Shown here: piece after piece, positions 26,208-32,796 of the stretch | Position numbering within the stretch: position 1 is the stretch's first letter | Layout: each line of letters starts with the position of its first letter | NCBI RefSeq assembly: GCF_001431425.1 | Contig: NZ_LDJG01000008.1 | Span: forward strand, 62,001-126,000 | Direction of reading: 5' to 3' | Source: Stenotrophomonas nitritireducens | GTDB lineage: Bacteria; Pseudomonadota; Gammaproteobacteria; Xanthomonadales; Xanthomonadaceae | Length of the DNA: 64,000 bases | Notes under the pieces: generated by a model | What the model was told of the DNA's origin: nothing | The model's input: the letters and a program-made list of their open reading frames with translations, nothing else | Database searches by the model: none | Position numbers and translations under genes: made by a program

Positions 26208-26313
26208 CGCAGGCGGCCTGCAGGCCTGGTTGGCGTTGTACTGCAATGGATCCCAGCGATTTTCGGTCCTGCGCTGCAGCGTGCGGAAGCTCGCCTTATC
26301 GTGCAGCAAGCCT

Positions 26314-27402
26314 TCAGAGTTTCCTTCCAGCATCTTCTCGGGTGAAATTCGAAAAGGTCTTCCCGTCGAAACGGTACACGCCGCCCGATGTGCCCACCCA
26401 AAGAGTTCCATCCCTGTCTTCCAGGATGCTTTGAACATAGGTGTTTCCAAGACCGTCTGCGCTCGAATAATGGGTGAATGACTTTCCATCATGGCGATAC
26501 AGGCCGTCGCCCAGGAGGCTCACCCAAAGCAACCCCGCCCGATCTTCCAGCATCGTCCAAACATAGCCGCCATCAGCGTCGGGCTTCATCGATGAATGAG
26601 CGAATGCAATCCCATCGTAGCGGCTCAGTCCGGCATCGCGGGTGCCGAACCAGAGGATCCCTGCCCGGTCCTGCATGATCGTCTGCACGATATCGCTACC
26701 CAGCCCATCCTGCTTGGAGAAACGGACTATGTTGGACCCATCGTAACGAAAGGCACCCCGGCCATTGGAACCGAACCAGATATTTCCATCGCGATCCTCG
26801 GCGATACTCCACATCAGGCTGGCCGCATGACCGGTGACATCGACCCCCGGGATCTCGAAGTTGGAGAAAGTGTTTCCGTCGTAGCGCGACACGCCACCCG
26901 CAGTGCCTATCCAAAGGACTCCCGACCGATCCAGCAGCAGGCTCCATACATCATCATCGGGTAGCCCGTCACGTGCGGTAAAGTTTGCAAACGACTTGCC
27001 GTCGTATCGTGAGACGCCGCCCGAAGTGGCGAGCCATAGATGGCCATTCCGGTCCTGAACGATGCCTCTTACCGTTCGGCCCGCCAATCCTTGCTCAACT
27101 GAATAGTAGTGCAAGGCGTTGCCGTCATACCGAACTACGCCGTCGTCATTGGTGCCGAACCATATGTCGCCAGCTTTGTCCTGAAACATCCGGCGTATGT
27201 ACTGACTGACTTGGGTGGTTTCTGACTTCAGGAAGCCGGGTTGGCGCAAGGCAACTGCACTGGTCGGGCGCGCCTCGACTGAGCTTCCGAGTGCAGGAGC
27301 TCCGTTCGGGCGAGCGCCGCTCTCTTGCCCCCTGAAACACACCGCTAGCATCAACAACAACATCGGCCATGACAGCTTTAAGATCCAGGCGTTGCTTTTC
27401 AC
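26314..27402 (-). CDS. Cassette gene: secreted seven-bladed propeller protein (Reg_prop repeats)
   Basis: A 362-residue protein with a hydrophobic N-terminal signal or anchor (LSWPMLLLMLAVCF). Seven repeats of about 43 residues follow, each centred on W-(F/L/I/V)-G-T-GV-RYDG, for example DIWFGTNDDGVVRYDG, HLWLATSGGVSRYDG, ILWFGTRDAGLSRYDG and TLWVGTSGGVYRFDG. Such Reg_prop blades normally form the periplasmic sensor of hybrid two-component systems, but here no membrane-spanning segment, kinase or output domain follows. It ends ...NFTREDAGRKL, 107 bases before its attC. This is by far the largest gene in the array. Confidence 0.85.
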   Translation of the reverse strand: MKSNAWILKLSWPMLLLMLAVCFRGQESGARPNGAPALGSSVEARPTSAVALRQPGFLKSETTQVSQYIRRMFQDKAGDIWFGTNDDGVVRYDGNALHYYSVEQGLAGRTVRGIVQDRNGHLWLATSGGVSRYDGKSFANFTARDGLPDDDVWSLLLDRSGVLWIGTAGGVSRYDGNTFSNFEIPGVDVTGHAASLMWSIAEDRDGNIWFGSNGRGAFRYDGSNIVRFSKQDGLGSDIVQTIMQDRAGILWFGTRDAGLSRYDGIAFAHSSMKPDADGGYVWTMLEDRAGLLWVSLLGDGLYRHDGKSFTHYSSADGLGNTYVQSILEDRDGTLWVGTSGGVYRFDGKTFSNFTREDAGRKL

Positions 27403-27500
27403 ACGACTTCCTCTGATCTCGTTACGTGCTGTATCCCCGGGGCGGATGTTTGGCGTCTGTAGCAGTGACGGTCAGAAGCAGCAATGAATCTACTTCTGCG

Positions 27501-27560
27501 GTCTTACGCCTGAGTTAAGCCGTGCCGCGAAGCGGCGTCGGCTTGAATGAATTGTTAGCA
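27501..27560 (-). repeat. attC site with altered outer core
   Basis: The left box is GTCTTAC instead of the conserved ...TAAC, and the right box is GTTAGCA. The left box is the crossover core of cassette 14, so the change could lower recombination at this site. Confidence 0.72.
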
Positions 27561-27562
27561 GA

Positions 27563-28006
27563 CTACTCGTGTGGTGCCAGTCGATAGGTTTTAGGAAACT
27601 TAGACTGAAAGCTGTCGATCCCCGTGTAGTCCAACAGACCAATCGCTTGCTTCCTAGCCATATCGGATTGCTTGGCCAGCGACCCGGAAAAGCGCTGATC
27701 GCCCCAATGCAACAGCAAGGCCAGAACTGAGCAGGCATGCGGCTCCGCACCTGCGCCAATGATGCTTGATCGATCCAGATATGCAAGGAAGTTCTCGAGC
27801 CCTTGCTCAGAGGCGAAGGCAGCTTTAAGGCCAGCCAGATAGTCGTAATGATCGAACTGCTTGGCTTGCGGGCAGAGGTCGGAGCAGGCGTCGGCAGAAC
27901 CGGACAGGATCTCCTTAACCCAAGACGCGCATTGTTTATCCGCGTCATCGGCGGAGGCCGAGCCAGGCGCAAGAGCCAAGGCCATCAAAGCTGCGAGCCG
28001 TTTCAT
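27563..28006 (-). CDS. Cassette gene: secreted protein of unknown function
   Basis: A 147-residue protein with signal peptide ending GSASADD. The mature part has four Cys in the pattern KQCASW...ADACSDLCPQ...HACSVL and reads as mostly helical. The start at 28006 (MKRLAALMALALAPG) begins the signal. I do not recognise the family; the size and Cys pattern suggest a periplasmic inhibitor or binding protein, which is only an inference. Confidence 0.7.
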   Translation of the reverse strand: MKRLAALMALALAPGSASADDADKQCASWVKEILSGSADACSDLCPQAKQFDHYDYLAGLKAAFASEQGLENFLAYLDRSSIIGAGAEPHACSVLALLLHWGDQRFSGSLAKQSDMARKQAIGLLDYTGIDSFQSKFPKTYRLAPHE

Positions 28007-28009
28007 GTC

Positions 28010-28069
28010 TGCTAACTCTGGAATTAAGCCGACTCGCGCAGTGAGTTCGGCTTGAATGAACTGTTAGGC
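28010..28069 (-). repeat. attC site
   Basis: From TGCTAAC to GTTAGGC, with GACTCGCGCAGTGAGTTCGGCTTGA inside: the GAGTC variant of the central palindrome seen also at 28897. Confidence 0.8.
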
Positions 28070-28366
28070 CGCCGGCTCATGGCTGCTAAGCCTGACTTGA
28101 TAGTTAAGTTGTCTGTCAACAGTGCCCACTGCCTCTACGGCACCAGCAGCTACAAGCTTGCGCAGGCGGTATGAGAAGAAGACGTCTGGCACCGCTGGAA
28201 AACTTGAGAGCAAGGAAGCGTATGCGCTTGCAACTACGTTCTTTGCGTCACTCCAAGACAGCGTTAGCGCGTCGATGACAGCCGCATCAATGGCTTGAAC
28301 GTCGCTGCCACTGAGCGATGCCACACGCTCAAGGTCAGACTCTCTTGGCTGTTCTTGTGGATTCAC
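28064..28366 (-). CDS. Cassette gene: DUF3658-like winged-helix protein
   Basis: A 100-residue soluble protein. The order LSGSDVQAIDAAVIDAL, SWSDAKNVVASA, PDVFFSYRLRKLVAAGAVEA and a final hydrophobic strand NYQVRLS fits the DUF3658 winged-helix-like domain, normally found at the C-terminus of larger proteins. If so it may bind nucleic acid or a protein partner. ATG 28366 opens the frame and the stop lies in the attC. Confidence 0.65.
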   Translation of the reverse strand: MNPQEQPRESDLERVASLSGSDVQAIDAAVIDALTLSWSDAKNVVASAYASLLSSFPAVPDVFFSYRLRKLVAAGAVEAVGTVDRQLNYQVRLSSHEPAA

Positions 28367-28384
28367 GACTGTGCTCTTCCTGCG

Positions 28385-28444
28385 GCCTAACGCTTGAGTT
28401 AAGCCGCGCCGCGAAGCGGCGTCGGCTTGAATGAATTGTTAGCC
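28385..28444 (-). repeat. attC site
   Basis: From GCCTAAC to GTTAGCC, with the standard GCGCCGCGAAGCGGCGTC centre. Confidence 0.85.
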
Positions 28445-28447
28445 CGT

Positions 28448-28879
28448 CTATTCAACCGGCTTGGGCCGACTTTGAGAAAATTCTGTCTCAATAAAATCTA
28501 ACCATGCATTAACTCTGTAGTGTTCCTCTGGGGCGACTTTGAGCAGGCCTTTTAGAACCTGTTTAGCCTCTGAGAGCTCGCCAAGCTGGTAGTGCGCTTT
28601 GGCAAGAGCCCAGTGGGCCGCAGGACGCCTGGGTTGAGCACCAACCCACTCCATGGCAGTGAATTTCGCTGCCGTGCTTTGGCCTGAGGCAAGCAGGTCC
28701 TCTAGTTCATTGTGCTTGGATTGACTGGCGTTCTCGCGGCGGTTGTCTCGCATCACGCTGATGATGTTGGCCACCAAGAAGAAGAAAATGCCGACAACAG
28801 CTACAACGCCGAGGGCGATGAACGCCAGCAGCCACTTGATGGCAGTCAGTTCGCGAAGAAGTGGCTCGACAGATTCCAA
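28448..28879 (-). CDS. Cassette gene: membrane-anchored TPR-like protein
   Basis: A 143-residue protein with one N-terminal helix (LLAFIALGVVAVVGIFFFLV) and a soluble helical tail. The tail has a TPR-like pair, EDLLASGQSTAAKFTAMEW and HWALAKAHYQLGELSEAKQV, typical of protein-binding repeats. ATG 28879 starts MESVEPLLRELTA. The predicted topology puts the repeats in the cytoplasm or periplasm equally well. The partner is unknown. Confidence 0.72.
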   Translation of the reverse strand: MESVEPLLRELTAIKWLLAFIALGVVAVVGIFFFLVANIISVMRDNRRENASQSKHNELEDLLASGQSTAAKFTAMEWVGAQPRRPAAHWALAKAHYQLGELSEAKQVLKGLLKVAPEEHYRVNAWLDFIETEFSQSRPKPVE

Positions 28880-28896
28880 GGGAACTCCGCTGTGAG

Positions 28897-28956
28897 GGCT
28901 AACTCTGGAATTAAGCCGACTCGCGAAGCGAGTTCGGCTTGAATGAACTGTTAGGG
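28897..28956 (-). repeat. attC site
   Basis: From GGCTAAC to GTTAGGG, with centre GACTCGCGAAGCGAGTTC, the same variant family as 28010 and 29933. Confidence 0.82.
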
Positions 28957-28958
28957 CG

Positions 28959-29345
28959 CTACTCCACTACGCTCGTGCCCCAGCCATCATAGTCACCGCC
29001 GTGCTTGGTCGCTACTGCCTCAAGAGCACGCGTCGTTGCGGTCATAGCATCCAATTGCGGCACCATCTCACGGGTAGCATGAATCTGCCATTGCGACTGT
29101 CCGGAAGTACGATCTATTGAAGTGATGGTGTAGCCAAGTTGCTCCATATCCGCAGCCGCAGCTTTAGCTTTTCTTTCGGTTGGTACGAACATGAAGAAAT
29201 CAATGTTATGCGGCTTTGAAACGTTCGATCCGGCAGAAACCAAGTTCTCTATGACGCGAGCGTCCTGTTGTTCTGCTATGGACTGAGCCATGCAAGGGCC
29301 AGAGAAGAGCAGGGAAAGCAAAGTCAGATGGAGGAAAACTTTCAT
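28959..29345 (-). CDS. Cassette gene: secreted RraB-like protein
   Basis: A 128-residue protein with a clear signal peptide (MKVFLHLTLLSLLFSGPCMA) followed by a domain of the RraB/DUF695 type: DARVIENLVSAGSNVSKPHN, FFMFVPTERKAKAAAADMEQ, LGYTITSID and the end GGDYDGWGTSVV. RraB itself is a cytoplasmic inhibitor of ribonuclease E, so a secreted copy must do something else. ATG 29345 starts the signal. Confidence 0.78.
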   Translation of the reverse strand: MKVFLHLTLLSLLFSGPCMAQSIAEQQDARVIENLVSAGSNVSKPHNIDFFMFVPTERKAKAAAADMEQLGYTITSIDRTSGQSQWQIHATREMVPQLDAMTATTRALEAVATKHGGDYDGWGTSVVE

Positions 29346-29349
29346 AGTG

Positions 29350-29409
29350 CCCTAACGCTTGAGTTAAGCCGCGCCGCGAGGCGGCGTCGGCTTGAATGAA
29401 TTGTTAGGC
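29350..29409 (-). repeat. attC site of the duplicated cassette (copy 2)
   Basis: From CCCTAAC to GTTAGGC, carrying the rare GCGAGGCGGC centre that is also found in the attC at 30368. This shared variant marks the two as copies. Confidence 0.85.
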
Positions 29410-29410
29410 C

Positions 29411-29611
29411 TCACTTGCCCGGTAGGGAAGAGGTGCCGTGAGCGCTTTTGCGAGACTTGGAAATAGCTAAGAAGGCGACACCTAGCGCCGTGAGCGAGGG
29501 GCCGAGTGCCCAGAAGACCGTTAGTTGAGTGGTTAGGCCAATGATGAGAAAGACGATTCCATTGGCGAGAAACACGAAGCCGATGAGCAAGAGGCTTCTA
29601 ATCGAATCCAT
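29411..29611 (-). CDS. Cassette gene: two-helix membrane protein (copy 2)
   Basis: A 66-residue protein with two hydrophobic helices (LLLIGFVFLANGIVFLIIG and FWALGPSLTALGVAFLAI) and a basic Ser/Lys tail. It is identical to the product at 30429-30629 except for one residue, Ile here against Thr there. Start ATG 29611. No family is recognised. Confidence 0.72.
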   Translation of the reverse strand: MDSIRSLLLIGFVFLANGIVFLIIGLTTQLTVFWALGPSLTALGVAFLAISKSRKSAHGTSSLPGK

Positions 29612-29629
29612 GATGTTGCTCCTTGTGAG

Positions 29630-29689
29630 GCCTAACGCCTGAATTAAGCCGCGCCGCGAAGCGGCGTCGGCTTGAATGAATTGTTAGGC
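29630..29689 (-). repeat. attC site
   Basis: From GCCTAAC to GTTAGGC, consensus form. Confidence 0.88.
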
Positions 29690-29929
29690 CTCACGGCCTG
29701 GCCCCTGAATCGCCTCAAACCGCTCTGCACAATCTAAGCAAAGCCCAATTTCATTGAGGGCAAGGGGATGGAAGTGCTCCATTGCTTTGTCCTTAAAGTA
29801 CAGCCCTTCTTTCACCTGAATCTTGACAGGATCGTATCCGGTGCTTTGGCACATGACACATTGGTTCAAGTACTTCTTGAACCCTCGATACTCATCCAGC
29901 CACTCGTCCCGATCACGTCCTGTCTTCAT
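29684..29929 (-). CDS. Cassette gene: small protein with two CxxC motifs
   Basis: An 81-residue soluble protein with CVMC near residue 24 and CLDC near residue 64, a spacing that suits a zinc ribbon or iron-sulfur knuckle. Between them lie YDPVKIQVKEGLYFKD and AMEHFHPLALNEIG. ATG 29929 opens the frame just inside the previous attC. Function unknown; metal binding is inferred from the Cys pairs. Confidence 0.7.
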   Translation of the reverse strand: MKTGRDRDEWLDEYRGFKKYLNQCVMCQSTGYDPVKIQVKEGLYFKDKAMEHFHPLALNEIGLCLDCAERFEAIQGPGREA

Positions 29930-29932
29930 AAG

Positions 29933-29992
29933 GCCTAACGCCTGAATTAAGCCGACCCGCGAAGCGGGTTCGGCTTGAATGAATTGTTAGGT
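29933..29992 (-). repeat. attC site
   Basis: From GCCTAAC to GTTAGGT, with the centre GACCCGCGAAGCGGGTTC. Confidence 0.86.
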
Positions 29993-29998
29993 GGCAGC

Positions 29999-30355
29999 TT
30001 AACGCTCATTGGTCCGACTAGCCTCCTGAAAAAGCGCAGCCAGGTCCGAGCTGGACATCTTGCTGAGACTGTCATAAGCAGGCTTGGTGGCGGACTCGGC
30101 CCCAGTCCCTTCGCCGTGCAGCTCAATGCCACCGTTACCGTTCGGCGTGAGGACAAATACGAACGGAGTAGCAGGATTGGGCGCGTCGGCAGCGACCACT
30201 ACAGAATGGCCATCAGCGCAGCCATACGCGAGCCAGTCATTGCCTCCGAACTGCTTCACTGCAGGTCCAATGTCGCATCGGAGCGCCGGTTGCTCAGTGG
30301 CAGGCTCAGTCGACGTGCCAGCAGTAAGAATCGTTATGAGTAGAGTTGCGATCAT
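29999..30355 (-). CDS. Cassette gene: secreted protein of unknown function
   Basis: A 118-residue protein with a short N-terminal signal-like helix (MIATLLITILTAGTS). The mature part has CDIGPAVKQFGGNDWLAYGC, where two Cys could pair, then strands GHSVVVAADAP and FVFVLTPNGNGGIELHGEG. ATG 30355 opens the frame. No family recognised. Confidence 0.68.
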   Translation of the reverse strand: MIATLLITILTAGTSTEPATEQPALRCDIGPAVKQFGGNDWLAYGCADGHSVVVAADAPNPATPFVFVLTPNGNGGIELHGEGTGAESATKPAYDSLSKMSSSDLAALFQEASRTNER

Positions 30356-30367
30356 GTCTGCTCTGCC

Positions 30368-30427
30368 GCCTAACGCTTGAGTTAAGCCGCGCCGCGAGGC
30401 GGCGTCGGCTTGAATGAATTGTTAGGC
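30368..30427 (-). repeat. attC site of the duplicated cassette (copy 1)
   Basis: From GCCTAAC to GTTAGGC, with the same GCGAGGCGGC centre as the site at 29350. Confidence 0.87.
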
Positions 30428-30428
30428 C

Positions 30429-30629
30429 TCACTTGCCCGGTAGGGAAGAGGTGCCGTGAGCGCTTTTGCGAGACTTGGAAGTAGCTAAGAAGGCGACACC
30501 TAGCGCCGTGAGCGAGGGGCCGAGTGCCCAGAAGACCGTTAGTTGAGTGGTTAGGCCAATGATGAGAAAGACGATTCCATTGGCGAGAAACACGAAGCCG
30601 ATGAGCAAGAGGCTTCTAATCGAATCCAT
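30429..30629 (-). CDS. Cassette gene: two-helix membrane protein (copy 1)
   Basis: A 66-residue protein, the copy of 29411-29611, with Thr in place of Ile in VAFLATSKSRKS. The gene, its flanks and its attC are near-identical between the copies. Small two-helix proteins of this kind are frequent in integrons and are candidates for holin-like or anti-phage roles, which is only inference. Confidence 0.72.
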   Translation of the reverse strand: MDSIRSLLLIGFVFLANGIVFLIIGLTTQLTVFWALGPSLTALGVAFLATSKSRKSAHGTSSLPGK

Positions 30630-30647
30630 GATGTTGCTCCTTGTGAG

Positions 30648-30707
30648 GCCTAACGCCTGAATTAAGTCGCGCCACGAAGTGGCGTCGGCTTGAATGAATT
30701 GTTAGGG
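30648..30707 (-). repeat. attC site
   Basis: From GCCTAAC to GTTAGGG, centre GCGCCACGAAGTGGCGTC. Confidence 0.86.
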
Positions 30708-30717
30708 GGCGCCACGG

Positions 30718-31053
30718 CTAGTCGAAGCACATGCCAGCCACAACCATCCCCGCCTTGACCTCGTTGTAGCATCCGTAGATGTCATGCGTATCCGTTTGGC
30801 ACGTGCCACCGGCTTTAGCCCCTATGACGGCATCCTGTGCGGCCTTGCACATACCCTGACACTCCGCCCCATCTTTGCACTCCCTGCCGCCATCCGTGTA
30901 GGGAACGACACAGGCTGGTGCGGCCAACATACCCACACCCCGAACCGTACCGCCCTGAGCTTTGCATTGGGCCACATCAACTCTGGGATGCGAAGCGCAC
31001 GACGTGCAAGCCAAGACAACTGAAAGCATGGTCAGACGGTAGCGTCCCAACAT
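30718..31053 (-). CDS. Cassette gene: Cys-rich lipoprotein-like secreted protein
   Basis: A 111-residue protein with an N-terminal hydrophobic segment ending LACTSCAS, possibly a lipoprotein signal. The mature part has eight further Cys, including GRECKDGAECQGMCKA and GTCQTDTHDIYGCYNE, suggesting several disulfides. Start ATG 31053; the ATG eight codons inside (MLSVVLACTSC) is an alternative. Not a recognised toxin or inhibitor family. Confidence 0.72.
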   Translation of the reverse strand: MLGRYRLTMLSVVLACTSCASHPRVDVAQCKAQGGTVRGVGMLAAPACVVPYTDGGRECKDGAECQGMCKAAQDAVIGAKAGGTCQTDTHDIYGCYNEVKAGMVVAGMCFD

Positions 31054-31057
31054 AGCC

Positions 31058-31117
31058 CCCTAACGCCTGAATTAAGCCGAGCCGCGAAGCGGCGTCGGCT
31101 TGAATGAATTGTTAGGC
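31058..31117 (-). repeat. attC site
   Basis: From CCCTAAC to GTTAGGC; one arm reads GAGCCGCGAAGCGGCGTC. Confidence 0.85.
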
Positions 31118-31444
31118 ATCAAGCTCGCGTAGCCGCTGCTCAATTTTGTCACGATCCAAGCAATGAGCTACCACTGGCCAATGCTGTGCTGCCGTAATGC
31201 GCAAAACACCGTGCCCAATGACCAAGCCGACAATAAGCGCCCCTGCCGTGGCGAACAAAGTAATCATTGACTGTGCCCGAAGTACGCCTAAAGCGATAGC
31301 CGCAATGAGGAGCGGGATTGTCAGCGCAACCGCCTGCCTCTTGAGCATTGATCGCCAGCTATTGTCTATAGGCTCGTTTAGACCAGCGAGCATAGACGTC
31401 AGCACCTGCTTCTCTTCTCGTTTGGTGAGCGAGCGAATCTTCAT
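31112..31444 (-). CDS. Cassette gene: two-helix membrane protein with basic N-terminus
   Basis: A 110-residue protein: a charged N-terminal part (KIRSLTKREEKQVLTSML), a helix pair at about residues 38-85 (ALTIPLLIAAIALGVLRA and FATAGALIVGLVIGHGVL), and a charged tail (DRDKIEQRLRELDA). The stop is in the attC. ATG 31444 begins after the previous attC. The N-terminal stretch resembles a cytoplasmic coiled segment; the function is unknown. Confidence 0.72.
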   Translation of the reverse strand: MKIRSLTKREEKQVLTSMLAGLNEPIDNSWRSMLKRQAVALTIPLLIAAIALGVLRAQSMITLFATAGALIVGLVIGHGVLRITAAQHWPVVAHCLDRDKIEQRLRELDA

Positions 31445-31449
31445 TTGAT

Positions 31450-31511
31450 GCCTAACGCCTGAGTTAAGCCGACGCTGCGAAGCAGCGGTCGGCTTGGACG
31501 AACTGTTAGGC
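31450..31511 (-). repeat. attC site
   Basis: From GCCTAAC to GTTAGGC, 62 bases, centre GACGCTGCGAAGCAGCGGTC. Confidence 0.83.
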
Positions 31512-31789
31512 GGGAATGGGCCAGTGATCCGTCCCTGGGCCAGTGCCGCCTCCCCAACTACCTGATGCAACCCGATGGTGCCACAGCTTGCATGACGGGG
31601 CTTGCCTGTCGATGCATGAAGCGCGGAACCACCGAGGTGACAACAATGATTGCGTGGAACAGGTAACGCCTGAGCCGGAGCGGAGAGCCTGCCGGCACAC
31701 GCGGCGGTGATGACTGCTTGCCGGGGCCGACCGGGAAACTATTAGCGCATTGGCCGAAGCCAGAGCCACCTGCCCACTGCCCCCATTCC
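31512..31789 (-). other. Cassette without a clear coding region
   Basis: This 278-base cassette is bounded by two good attC sites. The longest minus-strand frame (31558-31791, 77 codons) would start at a GTG inside the attC and has no ribosome site or recognisable fold (contents like GSGFGQCANSFPVGPGKQS). It may be non-coding, carry a small RNA, or hold a decayed gene. Confidence 0.5.
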
Positions 31790-31852
31790 ACCTAACGCTC
31801 TGAGTTAAGCCGCTGCCACGAAGTGGCAGTCGGCTTGGACGAATTGTTAGGT
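31790..31852 (-). repeat. attC site
   Basis: From ACCTAAC to GTTAGGT, 63 bases, with centre CTGCCACGAAGTGGCAG. Confidence 0.84.
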
Positions 31853-32128
31853 CGCAAGCCGGCGATTGATGAGTGCACGAGCTAACGCGCCGACAACGCT
31901 CCCGGCTGCAAAGCCCATGATGAGCCCCATGGTGAGCTTGCCGAAAGCATAATGGCCGATAGCACCGCCTGCGGTCAGCCCAAGAAGAGCAAGCACGCGC
32001 CAAGCAAGCTGGCCCCGGCTTTGCAGCCGAGCAGGTCGCATCTGCATATTGGCCTGAGCAGCCTCTTGCTCCTGCCTGAGTGGGTGGAGTAGAGCATCTG
32101 TGGCTACTTCAGTTTGTTCCCTTCTCAC
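31847..32128 (-). CDS. Cassette gene: small membrane protein
   Basis: A 93-residue protein with a charged N-terminal part (VRREQTEVATDALLHPLRQE) and two helices rich in Gly and Ala (VLALLGLTAGGAIGHYAFG and LIMGFAAGSVVGALARAL). The GTG start at 32128 follows AGAGGAG; the stop TAA is part of the attC core. Glycine-zipper-like helices suggest a membrane channel or anchor, but no family is recognised. Confidence 0.7.
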   Translation of the reverse strand: MRREQTEVATDALLHPLRQEQEAAQANMQMRPARLQSRGQLAWRVLALLGLTAGGAIGHYAFGKLTMGLIMGFAAGSVVGALARALINRRLAT

Positions 32129-32154
32129 GGCTGCGACTCCTCTTGATTTCTGCG

Positions 32155-32214
32155 GCCTAACGCCTGAATTAAGCCGCGCCGCGAAGCGGCGTCGGCTTGA
32201 ACGAATTGTTAGGC
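32155..32214 (-). repeat. attC site of the first cassette
   Basis: Consensus attC, GCCTAAC to GTTAGGC, next to intI. It belongs to the cassette that is expected to be the youngest. Confidence 0.88.
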
Positions 32215-32253
32215 GCCGATTCGCTAAGTGCCGGTTACCACTAACGATAATTA

Positions 32254-32568
32254 TCAGCGAGGCAGCGCCTTGGGAGCGACGACATCCGGTGTAATGGTCG
32301 TCTTTCTCTCCCGTAGCAGCATCATGCCGGAGGTGTGGCCTGTAATTGCATCTTTGGCAACAGCGGCTCCCGCCCAACCAGCCGCAATAGCTATGTTGCC
32401 GGTGTGATCAATGATCTTCTGAGTTATCCGTTTTGCAGGGCTAGCCAAGTTTGGATGAGCTTGGTTGTAGTGGATCAGCATGCGCTCCGCGCTGATCATC
32501 GTGACGATTTCTTTCTCCTTCGTCACGCCCGGCTTTGGGAATTTCAATTTCTTCGCTCCAGTGACCAT
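32254..32568 (-). CDS. First cassette gene: protein of unknown function
   Basis: A 104-residue protein with a basic N-terminus (VTGAKKLKFPKPGVTKEKE) and one weakly hydrophobic stretch (NIAIAAGWAGAAVAKDA). ATG 32568 follows GAGGTAAGAA. As the attI-proximal gene it should be the most strongly expressed and most recently inserted. No family is recognised. Confidence 0.7.
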   Translation of the reverse strand: MVTGAKKLKFPKPGVTKEKEIVTMISAERMLIHYNQAHPNLASPAKRITQKIIDHTGNIAIAAGWAGAAVAKDAITGHTSGMMLLRERKTTITPDVVAPKALPR

Positions 32569-32629
32569 TTCTTACCTCGTGATCGTTATTGAAAGATGAG
32601 TTTGTCACAGCCCACATGCTCTCTACGAC

Positions 32630-32636
32630 GCCTAAT
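32630..32636 (-). other. Candidate attI crossover point
   Basis: On the minus strand this reads ATTAGGC, one base from the GTTAGGC core, at the boundary between the first cassette and the DNA upstream of intI. The attI site should lie here, but flanking integrase boxes were not identified. No firm Pc promoter could be assigned in 32637-32796. Confidence 0.4.
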
Positions 32637-32796
32637 ACCTATTCGGCCGCCTACCTGCGGCGTTGCCCGGAGTATCGCTGCTTCCCATTGCCTTGTGAAC
32701 CGGATAAATCCTACCTCGTATCAATGGGTTGGGTGATGGAGGTGGATGTGGCGCGGGCTGCAGGATGGCAGCGTTATGCCGCAGGAGCGCAGCCAT

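Noticed and set aside
32761..32776. CTG-N8-CAG sequence before intI as a LexA box
   Set aside because: Spacing is not the N10 of the E. coli type, and Xanthomonadaceae LexA uses another motif; no firm SOS box seen.
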